Assembly: GCF_007855645.1 (NCBI RefSeq)
Contig: NZ_CP042261.1
Coordinates: forward strand, 1,282,501 to 1,346,500
Origin: Qingshengfaniella alkalisoli
Lineage (GTDB): Bacteria > Pseudomonadota > Alphaproteobacteria > Rhodobacterales > Rhodobacteraceae
Direction: 5' to 3'
Length of the DNA stretch: 64,000 bases
Below the pieces are notes generated by a model that searched no databases, was not told where the DNA came from, and worked only from the letters and a program-made list of their open reading frames with translations. Within the stretch, counting starts at the first letter, position 1; each line of letters starts with the position of its first letter. The translations under genes were made by a program, and so were the position numbers. Shown here one piece after another: positions 7,676-17,398 of this stretch.

Positions 7676-8836
7676 TCCCAACCCATCCAGAACAGCTCGT
7701 GCGGCCCGCAGGCCCGGAGACTCCTGCCCCGCACCCAGACGTTCCATCGTAAGCCGCGCCGCTTCCAACTGCTCTGCGGGTGCTGACAGGGTATGCGACA
7801 GCGCCGGCGCAATCAGGTCGGCGCGGCAATCGGTACCAAGAAACTCCGGCACAACCCGCGTTTCACTGACCAGATTGACCAGTGTCACCGTGTCGATCCG
7901 CACCATGCGCCAGATGATCTGTCGGGTCAGCCAGTTCATGTCATAGGCGATGACCATCGGCGTTTCTGCAGCCGCCAGTTCCAGCGACACGGTCCCCGAC
8001 GCCGCCAGCGCCGTATCCGCAAGACGGAACAGACAGCGCTTGCGGTGCTCGACCTCGGCCGATGACCGATCCCGCGGGTCAAGCATATGCACCTGCACAG
8101 GCCAGTCCTGCAAAGTGTTCGCGACCATCGCCACCACACCCGGAGCGGCGGGGAGCACGAATTCGAGGTCAGGTATTTCATCCGACAGCCGCTTGACCAC
8201 CTGCCGGAACACGGGCATCAGCCGCTTCACTTCTCCTGAACGCGATCCCGGCAGAATAGCCAACACCTTGGCATAGTCGGGGATGCCAAGCTCATCGCGC
8301 AGCTCCGTGACCTGCTGATCGCTTGGCTGCTCCTGCGCGACGATGGGATGGCCGACAAAGTCGCAGCGCATGCCTTCAGCTTCCATATAGGGCGGCTCGA
8401 AAGGCAGCAACGCCAGCACCTGGTCGATCATCGCCGCCATCTTTTTCGCCCGCCCGGCACGCCATGCCCAAACAGACGGCGCAACGTAATGGACAGTGCG
8501 GATCGACGGGTCGGCGGTCTTCACGATCTTCGCCACGCGCAGCGAAAAATCCGGACTGTCGATGGTCACCATCACATCCGGTTTCTCGTCAAGAACAGCC
8601 CGCGCGGTTTCAGCAATGCGGCGTTTGAGGTGGCGGTACCTGGGAAGCACCTCCGCCAGCCCCATCACGGACAGCTCCTCCATCGGAAACAGGCTGGTCA
8701 TTCCTTCCGCCAGCATCTGCGGTCCAGCCACACCGCTAAAGGCGATCTGCGGCTCCAACTGCTTCAGCCCTACCATCAGCGCAGCCCCCAGCGCATCACC
8801 CGACGCCTCGCCCGCGATCAAAAACACCCGCGTCAT
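7658..8836 (-). CDS. lpxB: Lipid-A-disaccharide synthase
   Basis: LpxB joins UDP-2,3-diacylglucosamine and lipid X (2,3-diacyl-GlcN-1-phosphate) to make the lipid A disaccharide at the inner face of the inner membrane. The 392-residue product starts with the family signature MTRVFLIAGEASGD and has the GT19 elements VTIDSPDF, VHYVAPSVWAWR, LPFEPPY and the GSR motif (AILPGSRSGEVKRL). Length is normal. It is the last gene of the envelope operon, its ATG overlapping the lpxI stop (ATGA), and its end overlaps the convergent kinase gene. Confidence 0.96.
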   Translation of the reverse strand: MTRVFLIAGEASGDALGAALMVGLKQLEPQIAFSGVAGPQMLAEGMTSLFPMEELSVMGLAEVLPRYRHLKRRIAETARAVLDEKPDVMVTIDSPDFSLRVAKIVKTADPSIRTVHYVAPSVWAWRAGRAKKMAAMIDQVLALLPFEPPYMEAEGMRCDFVGHPIVAQEQPSDQQVTELRDELGIPDYAKVLAILPGSRSGEVKRLMPVFRQVVKRLSDEIPDLEFVLPAAPGVVAMVANTLQDWPVQVHMLDPRDRSSAEVEHRKRCLFRLADTALAASGTVSLELAAAETPMVIAYDMNWLTRQIIWRMVRIDTVTLVNLVSETRVVPEFLGTDCRADLIAPALSHTLSAPAEQLEAARLTMERLGAGQESPGLRAARAVLDGLGSAHNQ

Positions 8837-9681
8837 GCGTTACCTTCGCCCGCCGGCCGCACCCACAGGAAAAGACCGTGTCGGTCACAAGCGGCTATTG
8901 TCTGGTCGGGCTGAAGAACCATCACGCCGCCTTCCTCGATCACAACACCGGCAAGCCCCGCGCGTGCCGCCCCGTCAATGGTCGCCGGTCCGATCGCGGG
9001 CAGATCGACACGACAATCCTGTCCATCTTTCGGCCCTTTGAATAACACGCCTCTGGCACCATTTTCGCGTGGTCGAAATCCTCCGGCCACATCCGCCACA
9101 TAGGCAAGCATGGCGTCGGTCCCGGGAACGGCCTCCACGGCCAGCGCAATCCCTTGCGCGACAACTGCCCCCTGCCCGACATCCGCCGCGCTAAGCAGAT
9201 GCACGATCTGCGCAGCTCGCGCGGCATCCTTGCGATCATGATCCGTCGGTTGCGCCTTAGTGTGAACCCCGCCCGCAAGCAGCAGTTCCGGCGCGATTTC
9301 ATGCGCAGCGTGGACGGTGAAACCTTCGCTTTCGAAGATGGAAATCACCATCCGCAATGTTCCGTCATCGCCATTACGAATGCCCGGCAAGATGCGCGGC
9401 GCCAGCCGGATCGTTTTGAAATCCAGCTTCATCAGATCGAATTTCGGTCGCTGTATCGCACCTGCAAAGACGATTTCTCCGACATCATGTGCACGAAGAT
9501 CGTGAAAAAGCTTACCAAGCCGCTCGACACGGAAATCAACGACAGGCACATCCAAAGGATTGTCCGGTTCGAACCCTTCCATCGACGCCAAAACGACCTG
9601 TCGCCCGTCGGACAACAGCCGCCTGCACAGTTTGACCGGAAGTTCCCCGCGTCCTGCGACGACTGCGATCCCCCCTGCCAT
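8833..9681 (-). CDS. lpxI: UDP-2,3-diacylglucosamine pyrophosphatase LpxI
   Basis: LpxI hydrolyses UDP-2,3-diacylglucosamine to lipid X and UMP; it replaces LpxH in many alphaproteobacteria. The 282-residue sequence has the N-terminal GIAVVAGRGELPVKL nucleotide-binding loop, the FAGAIQRPKFDLMKLD block and a C-terminal domain with EAVPGTDAMLAYVADVAGG and the DLPAIGPATI segment characteristic of DUF1009/LpxI. Sitting between lpxA and lpxB is its normal place in this group. It starts 3 bases after the lpxA stop and overlaps lpxB, so translation is coupled. Confidence 0.93.
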   Translation of the reverse strand: MAGGIAVVAGRGELPVKLCRRLLSDGRQVVLASMEGFEPDNPLDVPVVDFRVERLGKLFHDLRAHDVGEIVFAGAIQRPKFDLMKLDFKTIRLAPRILPGIRNGDDGTLRMVISIFESEGFTVHAAHEIAPELLLAGGVHTKAQPTDHDRKDAARAAQIVHLLSAADVGQGAVVAQGIALAVEAVPGTDAMLAYVADVAGGFRPRENGARGVLFKGPKDGQDCRVDLPAIGPATIDGAARAGLAGVVIEEGGVMVLQPDQTIAACDRHGLFLWVRPAGEGNA

Positions 9682-9684
9682 GGT

Positions 9685-10482
9685 CTATTTCGGGGTCAAG
9701 AAGGAACGGTCCGTGCGCTCCAAAAGGAAATCCACGATTTCGCGCACATACTCGCTGTCGTTTTCTTCGCCCAGGCGGCGCGCTCGGTCAAGAAACGCCC
9801 CCTCGCCCTGTGCCAACATCTGATACGCGGCCCGCAGCGAAGTAATTTCTGACCGCGCCACGCCCTTTCGTTTCAACCCGACAAGGTTCAGCCCATCGAG
9901 TTCTCCACGCGGCGCCTGCACCAGGCCGTAGGGCATGACGTCATTGGTCACCATGGTCACGGCGCCGATGATCGCGCCACGTCCAATCCGGACCCATTGA
10001 TGGATGCCGGATAGACCGCCGATGATCACGTCATCTGCAATCTGGCAATGCCCGGCAAGCGCGGCCTGGTTTGCCATGATCACGCGATCGCCCACTGTCA
10101 CATCGTGCCCGACATGCGCACCGGTCATGAACAAGCAGTCATCACCCACCTTGGTCACACCGCCACCGCCCTTCGTGCCGGTGTTCATCGTGGCTCCTTC
10201 GCGGATCCGATTGCGCTTCCCGACGATCAGACGTGTTTCTTCGCCCTGAAACTTCAGATCTTGCGGAATTTCTCCCACGACGGCCCCCGGAAATATGACC
10301 GTTTCATCACCAATTTCGGTCACCCCCGTCACGACGACATGGCTTTTCAGCTCCACCTTTTCGCCGAGCCACACTTTAGGTCCAACCAGTGAGAACGGGC
10401 CAATCCGGCAACCCGCGCCGATGGTCGCGCCTTCCTCGACAACTGCCGAGGGGTGAACGATCGCGTCCGGCGATACCGTCAT
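9685..10482 (-). CDS. lpxA: UDP-N-acetylglucosamine O-acyltransferase
   Basis: LpxA transfers 3-hydroxyacyl from ACP to the 3-OH of UDP-GlcNAc, the first lipid A step. The 265-residue product is a left-handed beta-helix of hexapeptide repeats ([31 protein letters not shown]) with the catalytic His region [13 protein letters not shown] and a C-terminal helical part. The start at 10482 overlaps the fabZ stop (ATGA); a longer upstream frame only runs antisense into fabZ sequence. Length matches the family (about 260). Confidence 0.96.
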   Translation of the reverse strand: MTVSPDAIVHPSAVVEEGATIGAGCRIGPFSLVGPKVWLGEKVELKSHVVVTGVTEIGDETVIFPGAVVGEIPQDLKFQGEETRLIVGKRNRIREGATMNTGTKGGGGVTKVGDDCLFMTGAHVGHDVTVGDRVIMANQAALAGHCQIADDVIIGGLSGIHQWVRIGRGAIIGAVTMVTNDVMPYGLVQAPRGELDGLNLVGLKRKGVARSEITSLRAAYQMLAQGEGAFLDRARRLGEENDSEYVREIVDFLLERTDRSFLTPK

Positions 10483-10943
10483 GCGTCCCCTTTCGGCATG
10501 TCGATCATGGCGGAAAACTCGCATTCGCAAGCAAGTTGGCCATCGACCGTCGCACGGCCCGCAAACTTCCAGACCTTGCCGCCACCACGCAGCGTTTCGA
10601 CATGAAGCTCCATCACGTCGCCGGGCCCGACCTTGCGGCGGAACTTGCACTTGTCGATACCCATGAAGTAGACGAGCGCCCCTTTATCAACCAGATCAAG
10701 CGACAGCCCGACAAGAACCGCCGACGTCTGCGCTAGCGCCTCGACCATCAGCACACCGGGAAACACCGGAACAGACGGGAAATGGCCGGTGAATTGCGGC
10801 TCGTTCATGGTGACGTTCTTGATGCCGACCGCGCTTTTCGATGGCACGATATCACGAACCTTGTCCACCAGCAGAAACGGATAGCGATGCGGAATGACCT
10901 TTTGAATCAGGTCGATATCGGCGGAGGTTGGCGTTTCGCTCAT
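10479..10943 (-). CDS. fabZ: 3-hydroxyacyl-ACP dehydratase FabZ
   Basis: FabZ dehydrates 3-hydroxyacyl-ACP in fatty-acid elongation and competes with LpxA for the same substrates, which explains the coupling of the genes. The 154-residue hot-dog protein has the substrate segment [13 protein letters not shown], catalytic His in TGHFP and the active-site Glu helix [13 protein letters not shown]. Two candidate ATGs lie 12 bases apart (10955 and 10943). I use 10943 because the AGGG lies directly against the upstream one, which is too close for a ribosome site there. Confidence 0.95.
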   Translation of the reverse strand: MSETPTSADIDLIQKVIPHRYPFLLVDKVRDIVPSKSAVGIKNVTMNEPQFTGHFPSVPVFPGVLMVEALAQTSAVLVGLSLDLVDKGALVYFMGIDKCKFRRKVGPGDVMELHVETLRGGGKVWKFAGRATVDGQLACECEFSAMIDMPKGDA

Positions 10944-11019
10944 TGTCGTTGGCATCCCTGCTAGTAACGTGTGGAAATGACGTAGCAATTGGCACGCGCT
11001 TGCACAAGCTTCGCGTCGG

Positions 11020-11649
11020 TCACTGCTCGGACGTTGATTCCACCTCGGCAGGCGTATTCGGCGCGCTGATATCGGTTCCATCGCCCAGTTCAGAGTCGAT
11101 CTCCGCAATGGCTTCCTGCGTGATGTCCACACCTTCCAGCGACATTAAAATTGCCTGTCGGTCGATCAGGACACGACCGCCACGCTCCTGAAGAAGCCGC
11201 GCGAGAATCGGTCCGGCATGATCAAGAAAGGTCTGCCGCTCCGTTTCAAGATACGCCTGAAGATCGCGGGATTTTTCGTCCCGTTCGCTACGAATTCTCT
11301 GGACCTTTTCATCAAAAGCCGTCGCCAGCGCCGCGAAATCCGATGGCGGCAATTGCTGGCGTCGTTCCGTCAGTGATTGTTCTTCTGCGACCAGTTCGGC
11401 TTCGATCCGACGGTTCTCTGCCGCCAGCGCCTCGCGCCGCTCGATCAGCTCTTCCTGAACACGCTGACCAAACGCTGACTGCAGAAACAATGCATCCTGA
11501 TCCAGTGTCAGAACCACGCTATCCCACGTCTCAGCATCCCCAGTCTGCGCAATCGCCGGCGCGCCGCCCACCAATAGGGCAAGCGCACCGACAATCATCA
11601 GATCAGAAGCGCGTCGAAACCGTGAGGTCGAACGTCCGTTCGTCGTCAT
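11020..11649 (-). CDS. OmpH/Skp-family periplasmic chaperone
   Basis: A 209-residue secreted protein of the OmpH family, which holds unfolded outer-membrane proteins for delivery to BamA. The N-terminus (Arg-rich, then [13 protein letters not shown], then APAIA/Q) is a Sec signal peptide. The mature part begins with a short strand region ([17 protein letters not shown]) and continues as a long charged coiled coil (about residues 85-160) and an amphipathic end, [19 protein letters not shown], typical of the family. The start at 11649 lies inside bamA and supplies the positive n-region; an ATG at 11598 would lack it. Confidence 0.88.
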   Translation of the reverse strand: MTTNGRSTSRFRRASDLMIVGALALLVGGAPAIAQTGDAETWDSVVLTLDQDALFLQSAFGQRVQEELIERREALAAENRRIEAELVAEEQSLTERRQQLPPSDFAALATAFDEKVQRIRSERDEKSRDLQAYLETERQTFLDHAGPILARLLQERGGRVLIDRQAILMSLEGVDITQEAIAEIDSELGDGTDISAPNTPAEVESTSEQ

Positions 11650-13936
11650 AGTCTTCCTTGTCCAGCGCCTTGGTGAAATCGAAGCGCAACGGGCCAATCG
11701 GTGTCGTCCAGAACAGCGAAGCCCCGACAACCGTACGCAGGTGGAAGCTGTCATCCACTTCGCCGCCCGTGCCTGCAGTATCGTCCAGCCCCCATACCGA
11801 ACCGGCATCAAAGAACACACCGCCACGGAAGCCATACTCCTCGGGCAGACCGATCGGGAAATCGGCCTCCAAGCTCAACGCCGCCATGTAATTGCCGCCG
11901 AGCGCGTCTTCATTGGTTGCCGTCAAATCGCGCGGCCCGATGCCGTTCCGGCTGAAGCCACGGATATTGCCTGCGCGGAAACGGTCGATGACACGGCTGT
12001 TGCCATCGATGAAGTTCAACGACCCACCTTGAAGCTGCGCGGTCAGGCCGATTTCTTCGTTCCAGACCTTCGTTTCCGCGCCCAGCAATGCCGTCGTTTT
12101 GACATACTTGTTGTCGCCGCCAAGTCCCGCAAAATCTTGCGAGAAGCGGAACTGGAAGCCGGTATTGGGATCAAGCCCAACGCGCCGCGTATCGTAGGTG
12201 TAGGTATAGCCGACCGCGCTGGTAATCCGGTCGCCTTCCTCGCGCTGAATGATTGCAGAACTTCCGTTATCTCCAATGTCGTTGGAGTCGTCGGGATAGC
12301 CGAAATCGACATCCTTGATTTCATCCTGCGACAGGCGGTAGCGCAATTCCAGCCGACCGTTCTCGCTGATCGGAAATTCCAACGACGGAACCAGACCCAG
12401 TTCGCGCGTGTCGAAATCCGAACTGAAGTTGTTGGATGTGCGGTAGTAAAGATCCACCGTCCCGCGCAGATCCCGCCCGAGAAGCGCCGGGTCAGAGAAG
12501 GTCAATGCCGTATCGGCGTTGTCGACGCCGGCAGCGATGGACAGGTTCAACAATTGCCCGCGTCCCAAGAAGTTGCGCTCGGACAATCCGATCGCCAGTC
12601 CCGGACCATCATCGACCGAGTAATTGACACCGAATGTCAACGAACCGGTGGGTTGTTCTTCTACGTCCACGTCGACGATCACGCGGTCAGGCTGGGTTCC
12701 TTCACGCGCATCCACCTGTGCATCGGAAAAATAACCGAGCGCGCGAATACGTTCTGCGCTTTCGCGGATCTCGCGCGGATTGAAGGGGTCGCCTTCTACC
12801 ACGTCAAACTGGCGACGGATCACACGGTCCTGCGTCGTAGCGTTGCCTTCGATGTCGATGCGCTCGACAAAGATACGCTCACCGCGCGTCAGGACGAAGT
12901 TGAAATCAAGCTGCTGGTTGCGGTCGTTACGGGTAACGCGGGGATCGACACGAATGAAATCCAGCCCGTCCTGCAGCGCCTTGCGTTCCATCCGCGACAC
13001 GCTGTCTTCGATACGCGCCGGCGAATAGGTCTGCCCCGCCTTAATCCGCAGAATGTTGCGATATGCCGTCGGATCAAGCCCCGGCACTTCCGATGATACG
13101 CTGATATTGCCGATGTGATAGCGTTGCCCCTCCTGCACATTGAACGTCAGGAAAAAGGCGTTGCGTTCGCGCGAAAATTCCGGCGCGACGGACAGGACCT
13201 CGAAATCCACGAAACCGCGCGAACGATAGAAATCCGTCAGAAGCTGGCGATCAAACTGGATGCGGTCCTCGATAAAGGTATCGCTGCGGATCAGGGCCCG
13301 GAAAAGTCCGGCCTGCTTGGTTTCCAGTACCTGGCGCAGGCGGCGGTCGGAATAGCTGCGGTTACCGACGAAGCCGATACGCTCGATTTCCACCACACGA
13401 CTTTCGGACACCTCGAACACCAGGTCGACGCGGTTTTGCGAACGGGGAATGATCTTGGGAACAACCACCGCTTCAAGGCGCCCGGCCTGACGGTAGGCGT
13501 TGGTCAGTTCACGCGCGTCGTTTTCAGCCGTTGTCGGGCTGTACACGCGACGCGGTTGTGAATTGATCAGTTCCTGCAAGGCTTCATCATTGATGCGGCG
13601 ATTGCCTTCGATGCTGATCTGGTTGATCGTCGGGTATTCATCGACGGTGATGATCACGCGGCTGCCACTGACATCCAGATCGACATCTTCGAACAATCCC
13701 GATCCGACCATCCGCTGATAGGCGGCGTTCAGTTCACCAGCGCTGACTGGTTGACCGGGTGTCAGTCCGGCATAGGTCAAAACAGTCGCGCTATCGATGC
13801 GTTGGTTGCCGCGGACCTCGACGCCACTCAGATTGACACCTTGTGCAGTGGCCGGAGCCGTACACATCACACCAATCAGCGCCGCCGCGCTTACTCCAGC
13901 GAATATCCAGCCGCGCTTGCGCCCGAAACCTGTCAT
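11603..13936 (-). CDS. bamA: Outer-membrane protein assembly factor BamA
   Basis: BamA is the Omp85 core of the machine that inserts beta-barrel proteins into the outer membrane. The 777-residue protein has a signal peptide (to about residue 31, PATA/Q), five POTRA domains (from about 33 to 420, opening VRGNQRIDSATVLTYAGLTPG) and a 16-stranded barrel with the L6 motif region (NRFRAGNIRGFSRNGIG) and the terminal Phe (VSTRF) used as sorting signal. It lies between rseP and ompH on the same strand. Its 3' end overlaps ompH by 47 bases. Confidence 0.97.
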   Translation of the reverse strand: MTGFGRKRGWIFAGVSAAALIGVMCTAPATAQGVNLSGVEVRGNQRIDSATVLTYAGLTPGQPVSAGELNAAYQRMVGSGLFEDVDLDVSGSRVIITVDEYPTINQISIEGNRRINDEALQELINSQPRRVYSPTTAENDARELTNAYRQAGRLEAVVVPKIIPRSQNRVDLVFEVSESRVVEIERIGFVGNRSYSDRRLRQVLETKQAGLFRALIRSDTFIEDRIQFDRQLLTDFYRSRGFVDFEVLSVAPEFSRERNAFFLTFNVQEGQRYHIGNISVSSEVPGLDPTAYRNILRIKAGQTYSPARIEDSVSRMERKALQDGLDFIRVDPRVTRNDRNQQLDFNFVLTRGERIFVERIDIEGNATTQDRVIRRQFDVVEGDPFNPREIRESAERIRALGYFSDAQVDAREGTQPDRVIVDVDVEEQPTGSLTFGVNYSVDDGPGLAIGLSERNFLGRGQLLNLSIAAGVDNADTALTFSDPALLGRDLRGTVDLYYRTSNNFSSDFDTRELGLVPSLEFPISENGRLELRYRLSQDEIKDVDFGYPDDSNDIGDNGSSAIIQREEGDRITSAVGYTYTYDTRRVGLDPNTGFQFRFSQDFAGLGGDNKYVKTTALLGAETKVWNEEIGLTAQLQGGSLNFIDGNSRVIDRFRAGNIRGFSRNGIGPRDLTATNEDALGGNYMAALSLEADFPIGLPEEYGFRGGVFFDAGSVWGLDDTAGTGGEVDDSFHLRTVVGASLFWTTPIGPLRFDFTKALDKEDYDDERTFDLTVSTRF

Positions 13937-14068
13937 GTCCCGCCCCTCGATTATCCGGCTTTCTCTTTGGCTAAGGTGCTAGCCCGTCCATTCCGCCTTG
14001 TCAAAAACTCACTGGGCAAATCGACCCGTATTTTGTGGATCGCCGCATATCTGCCGCAGCATAGCGCG

Positions 14069-15406
14069 TCAGGGACAGAACAAATCGTTCGTGACCGAGA
14101 ACAGCATCAAGGTCAGGATCAGCGCCAGCCCGATGCTCATCAACACACGAAGCGCCTTTTCACTGGGCGGCTTGCCGATGATCGCCTCATAGGCGAAGAA
14201 CACCAGATGCCCGCCGTCCAGCACGGGAACGGGAAACAGGTTCAGCATCCCAACGGCCGTGGACAACACCGCAATGAACCAGATGAAGCTGATCAATCCC
14301 TGCCGTGCGACGTCGCCTGATGTCTCGGCAATTCCTATAGGCCCGCTCAAATTGCAGCTGCTGATAGCGCCCGTGATCATGTGATACAGCCCCGACAGGC
14401 TTTGCTCAACGATGAACCATGTCTGCGCGGCCCCCTGACCTATCGCGGACAGCGGCCCCGGGGATTGTGTATCTGGTTCAAAGACCAACCCACCCGTGAC
14501 GCCGATCAGATAGCGCTGCTCGAACCCGTCTTGTGTCGGCAAATCAACAACGCGAGGCGCCAGCTCCTGCGAGAAGATCTCGCCGTCGCGCCAGATTTCA
14601 AGCTGCACGGGATCGCCTTGAGACCCTCCGACCTGTTCGCGCAACTGCTCGAATGCGACGACGGGAGCACCGTTGATTTCCGCAATCACATCCCCCTTGC
14701 GCAATCCTGCGTCCATCGCGGCAGACTGGGGCGAAACGCTCGCGACCAGCGGCGGATAAGGGTATGGACCCTGCACTGTCATGCCCTGCCCGTCGCGCGT
14801 AACATCATAATCAATCGATGCAGACAGGGGCAGGAGGTCGGTGAGCGTGCCAAGCGTCTCGAATGAATCGATGTCTTGGCCCCCGATTGCACGGATTTCA
14901 TCGCCCTCACGCAACTCGTAGGCACCGGTGGGCAGCGGAGAAATTCTATCCACGGTCAAGGGCAGCGTTGCCTGCCCCTGCACCATCATCACGCTCGCGA
15001 ACACCAATATGGACAGCACGAAATTGAAGATCGGACCGGCGGCGACGGTCGCCGTGCGCGCCCAAAGCGGCGCGCCATGCATGGTTCGCCTGCGATCTTG
15101 CGCGCTCATCTTCCTGATAGCAGCCTCATCCATTCCGCTTGCCGCATCATCATCGCCAAGAAAGCGCACATAGCCGCCCAAAGGCAGCGCCGCGATTTGC
15201 CAGCGTGTCCCGCGCTTATCCGTCCAGTTTGCCAACTGGGGACCAAAACCCAACGAGAACACCTCGGCATGAATACCACACCAGCGCCCCACGATGTAAT
15301 GGCCATATTCATGGATCGCGACGATCACAGACAGCGCGATCACGAAGGCCGCAAGCGTGTATATCGTGTTTCCGAAGGATGGCAGAAACGCCAGAAGATT
15401 GTCCAA
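14069..15406 (-). CDS. rseP: Site-2 intramembrane protease RseP
   Basis: A 445-residue M50-family zinc metalloprotease of the inner membrane that cuts anti-sigma factors and remnant signal peptides. The zinc motif HEYGH is at residues 32-36 in the first TM helix; two PDZ-like regions follow (SPLPTGAYELREGDEIRAIG and SVSPQSAAMDAGLRKGDVI), and near the C-terminus the LFPVPVLDGGHL motif supplies the third zinc ligand. The only fitting start is a TTG with GGAG nine bases upstream. It is 20 bases downstream of dxr in the same operon. Confidence 0.95.
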   Translation of the reverse strand: MDNLLAFLPSFGNTIYTLAAFVIALSVIVAIHEYGHYIVGRWCGIHAEVFSLGFGPQLANWTDKRGTRWQIAALPLGGYVRFLGDDDAASGMDEAAIRKMSAQDRRRTMHGAPLWARTATVAAGPIFNFVLSILVFASVMMVQGQATLPLTVDRISPLPTGAYELREGDEIRAIGGQDIDSFETLGTLTDLLPLSASIDYDVTRDGQGMTVQGPYPYPPLVASVSPQSAAMDAGLRKGDVIAEINGAPVVAFEQLREQVGGSQGDPVQLEIWRDGEIFSQELAPRVVDLPTQDGFEQRYLIGVTGGLVFEPDTQSPGPLSAIGQGAAQTWFIVEQSLSGLYHMITGAISSCNLSGPIGIAETSGDVARQGLISFIWFIAVLSTAVGMLNLFPVPVLDGGHLVFFAYEAIIGKPPSEKALRVLMSIGLALILTLMLFSVTNDLFCP

Positions 15407-15425
15407 AACTTGCTACTCCGTCGTC

Positions 15426-16586
15426 TTATCGTGCTGCTGCCGCGTCGGCCTCGTTACGGGCCAGCGCATCTACAGCCAGTACGTTATCCAGCGTCATATC
15501 CTGTGACAGCGCGTCCTGGGACCACAACCTAGTCAACACACGCTCAACCACCACCGCCATATCGGTAAATCCGATGCGTCGCGCGATAAAGTGATCTAGG
15601 GCGCGTTCCTTCGCCGCATTGAAGGCGGCACCCGACAGCCCACCCGTTTCCATCACCTCGCGCGCCAGTCGCAACGCTGGATACCTGTCATCGCAGGCAG
15701 GGCGGAAGGTCAGCGCACCGATCCGCGCCAGATCCAACCGTTCCACCGGCAGATCACGGCGCCGGGGCCAGTGCAGCGCATAGCCGATAGCATGGCGCAT
15801 GTCCGGCGGACCGACATGCGCCATCAAGGCGCCATCATTGAACCCGACCAGAGCATGGATAAGGCTTTCAGGATGCACCAGCGCTTCGATCTTCACCGCC
15901 GGAAGGTCAAAAAACTCATGTGTTTCAATAAGTTCCATTGCCTTATTAAACATAGACGCGCTGTCGATGGTAATCCGCTGCCCCATATTCCAGTTGGGAT
16001 GTGTGGCAGCCTGTTCAGGGGTGGCCTCGCGCAGCTTGTCGATGGGCCAGTCGCGAAACGCTCCGCCCGATGCCGTGATGATGACGCGCTCCACGGCATC
16101 CATATCTTCGCCAACCAAAGCCTGAAACACTGCGGAATGTTCACTGTCTACCGGCAGAATGCGGCTGGCGTTGCCGCCGGCTGTTTGCTTCAGCAGCCGC
16201 CCCGCACAGACAAGGCTTTCCTTGTTCGCCAGTGCCAGCATCGCGCCTTGCTCGGCGATCCGCAACCCCGGCACCAAGCCTGCGGCCCCGACGATGGCGG
16301 ACATCGCCCAATCGACAGGTCGCGACGCAGCTTCTGCAACAGCAGCGGTGCCGGACGCCACCTCAACGCCGCTGCCAGACAGGGCATCTTTCAACTCGTC
16401 CAGACAGTCGTCAAAGGCCGTGACGGCCAGTTGGGCGTTCAACGCCTTCGCCTGCTCAGCCAGCCGTGCCACATTGCGTCCGCCGGTCAGGGCTATGACA
16501 TCATAGGCGTCGCCATCGCGCTGGATCAGATCGAAGGTGCTTTCCCCGATCGATCCTGTGGACCCGAAAATGGAGATTCTTCGCAT
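15426..16586 (-). CDS. dxr: 1-deoxy-D-xylulose-5-phosphate reductoisomerase
   Basis: Dxr converts DXP to 2-C-methyl-D-erythritol 4-phosphate with NADPH, the committed step of MEP isoprenoid synthesis; the neighbouring uppS uses the product pathway. The 386-residue sequence has the NADPH loop FGSTGSIGEST, the LALANKESLV motif, the metal/substrate stretch PVDSEHSAVFQ and the PNWNMGQRITIDSASMFNK active-site block. I start at the ATG at 16586 (MRRISIFG), two bases after the cdsA stop. A TTG overlapping that stop is possible. Confidence 0.96.
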   Translation of the reverse strand: MRRISIFGSTGSIGESTFDLIQRDGDAYDVIALTGGRNVARLAEQAKALNAQLAVTAFDDCLDELKDALSGSGVEVASGTAAVAEAASRPVDWAMSAIVGAAGLVPGLRIAEQGAMLALANKESLVCAGRLLKQTAGGNASRILPVDSEHSAVFQALVGEDMDAVERVIITASGGAFRDWPIDKLREATPEQAATHPNWNMGQRITIDSASMFNKAMELIETHEFFDLPAVKIEALVHPESLIHALVGFNDGALMAHVGPPDMRHAIGYALHWPRRRDLPVERLDLARIGALTFRPACDDRYPALRLAREVMETGGLSGAAFNAAKERALDHFIARRIGFTDMAVVVERVLTRLWSQDALSQDMTLDNVLAVDALARNEADAAAAR

Positions 16587-16588
16587 CG

Positions 16589-17398
16589 TCAAACTGCTAT
16601 TGGCGGGAAATCCACGATTTGCTCGACCAAGAGCAGGAAGACCGCTGCGCCGAGCACCCCATCGAACCGATCGAAGAAACCGCCATGTCCGGGGATCAGA
16701 TGTGAACTGTCCTTGACACCGGCCTTTCGCTTGATCGCGCTTTCCGTCACATCACCCAGTTGCGATGCCATGGATAGCGCCACGCTGATGCTGACGATCT
16801 CCGGCCCGACATAGAGGAACGGCAGGAAAATCAGACCGACCAAGCCAGCCGAGACCCACCCGCACAGGATACCGGCCCAAGTCTTCTTGGGGCTGACCCG
16901 CGGCCAGAATTTAGGCCCGCCGATGAGACGTCCGCCAAAATATCCGAAGATGTCTGTCGCAATCACGACCATCACAAGCCAAACCATCCACAACGCGCCA
17001 AAGTCCTCGCGCAACTGCACGAGACCATAGCCCGCCAGCACGATAATTGCGGTGAAAATGGCAAAGGACAGCCGCGCACGGTGCATGCGACCGATACTCG
17101 CGAAGGCGGGCAACATCAGCAGCGGCAGGCCATATCCTTCGGGGATTATCGACACCAACAAGCAGCAGACACCGGCCAATCCGCCGAGCATCAGCGAAAC
17201 ACTGGTGCCGTGCATGCGGGCCAGTTCCCATACGATCACCCCGGCCACGACCGACGCGAAGATGGCAAACAGGATACCACCGAGCCAAACGGCAGTGATA
17301 CCTACCAAGGCAATTATCCCACCTGAAATCAAGCGGGGTTTGAGGTCCGACCAACGACCAGGGGATTGCCGCGCCGTGCTGCCCTCGTCGTCACTCAT
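16589..17398 (-). CDS. cdsA: Phosphatidate cytidylyltransferase
   Basis: CdsA makes CDP-diacylglycerol from phosphatidate and CTP in the inner membrane. The 269-residue protein has about seven hydrophobic helices and the C-terminal family signature: SPKKTWAG, then SQLGDVTESAIKRKAGVKDS with the GHGGFFDRFDG metal-binding stretch. Its ATG overlaps the uppS stop (ATGA). The more upstream frame only extends into uppS in another frame and was not used. Confidence 0.95.
   Translation of the reverse strand: MSDDEGSTARQSPGRWSDLKPRLISGGIIALVGITAVWLGGILFAIFASVVAGVIVWELARMHGTSVSLMLGGLAGVCCLLVSIIPEGYGLPLLMLPAFASIGRMHRARLSFAIFTAIIVLAGYGLVQLREDFGALWMVWLVMVVIATDIFGYFGGRLIGGPKFWPRVSPKKTWAGILCGWVSAGLVGLIFLPFLYVGPEIVSISVALSMASQLGDVTESAIKRKAGVKDSSHLIPGHGGFFDRFDGVLGAAVFLLLVEQIVDFPPIAV

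Noticed and set aside
11741-13096. A 451-codon plus-strand frame over bamA
   Set aside because: It is antisense to the strongly supported bamA and has no protein-like features of its own.
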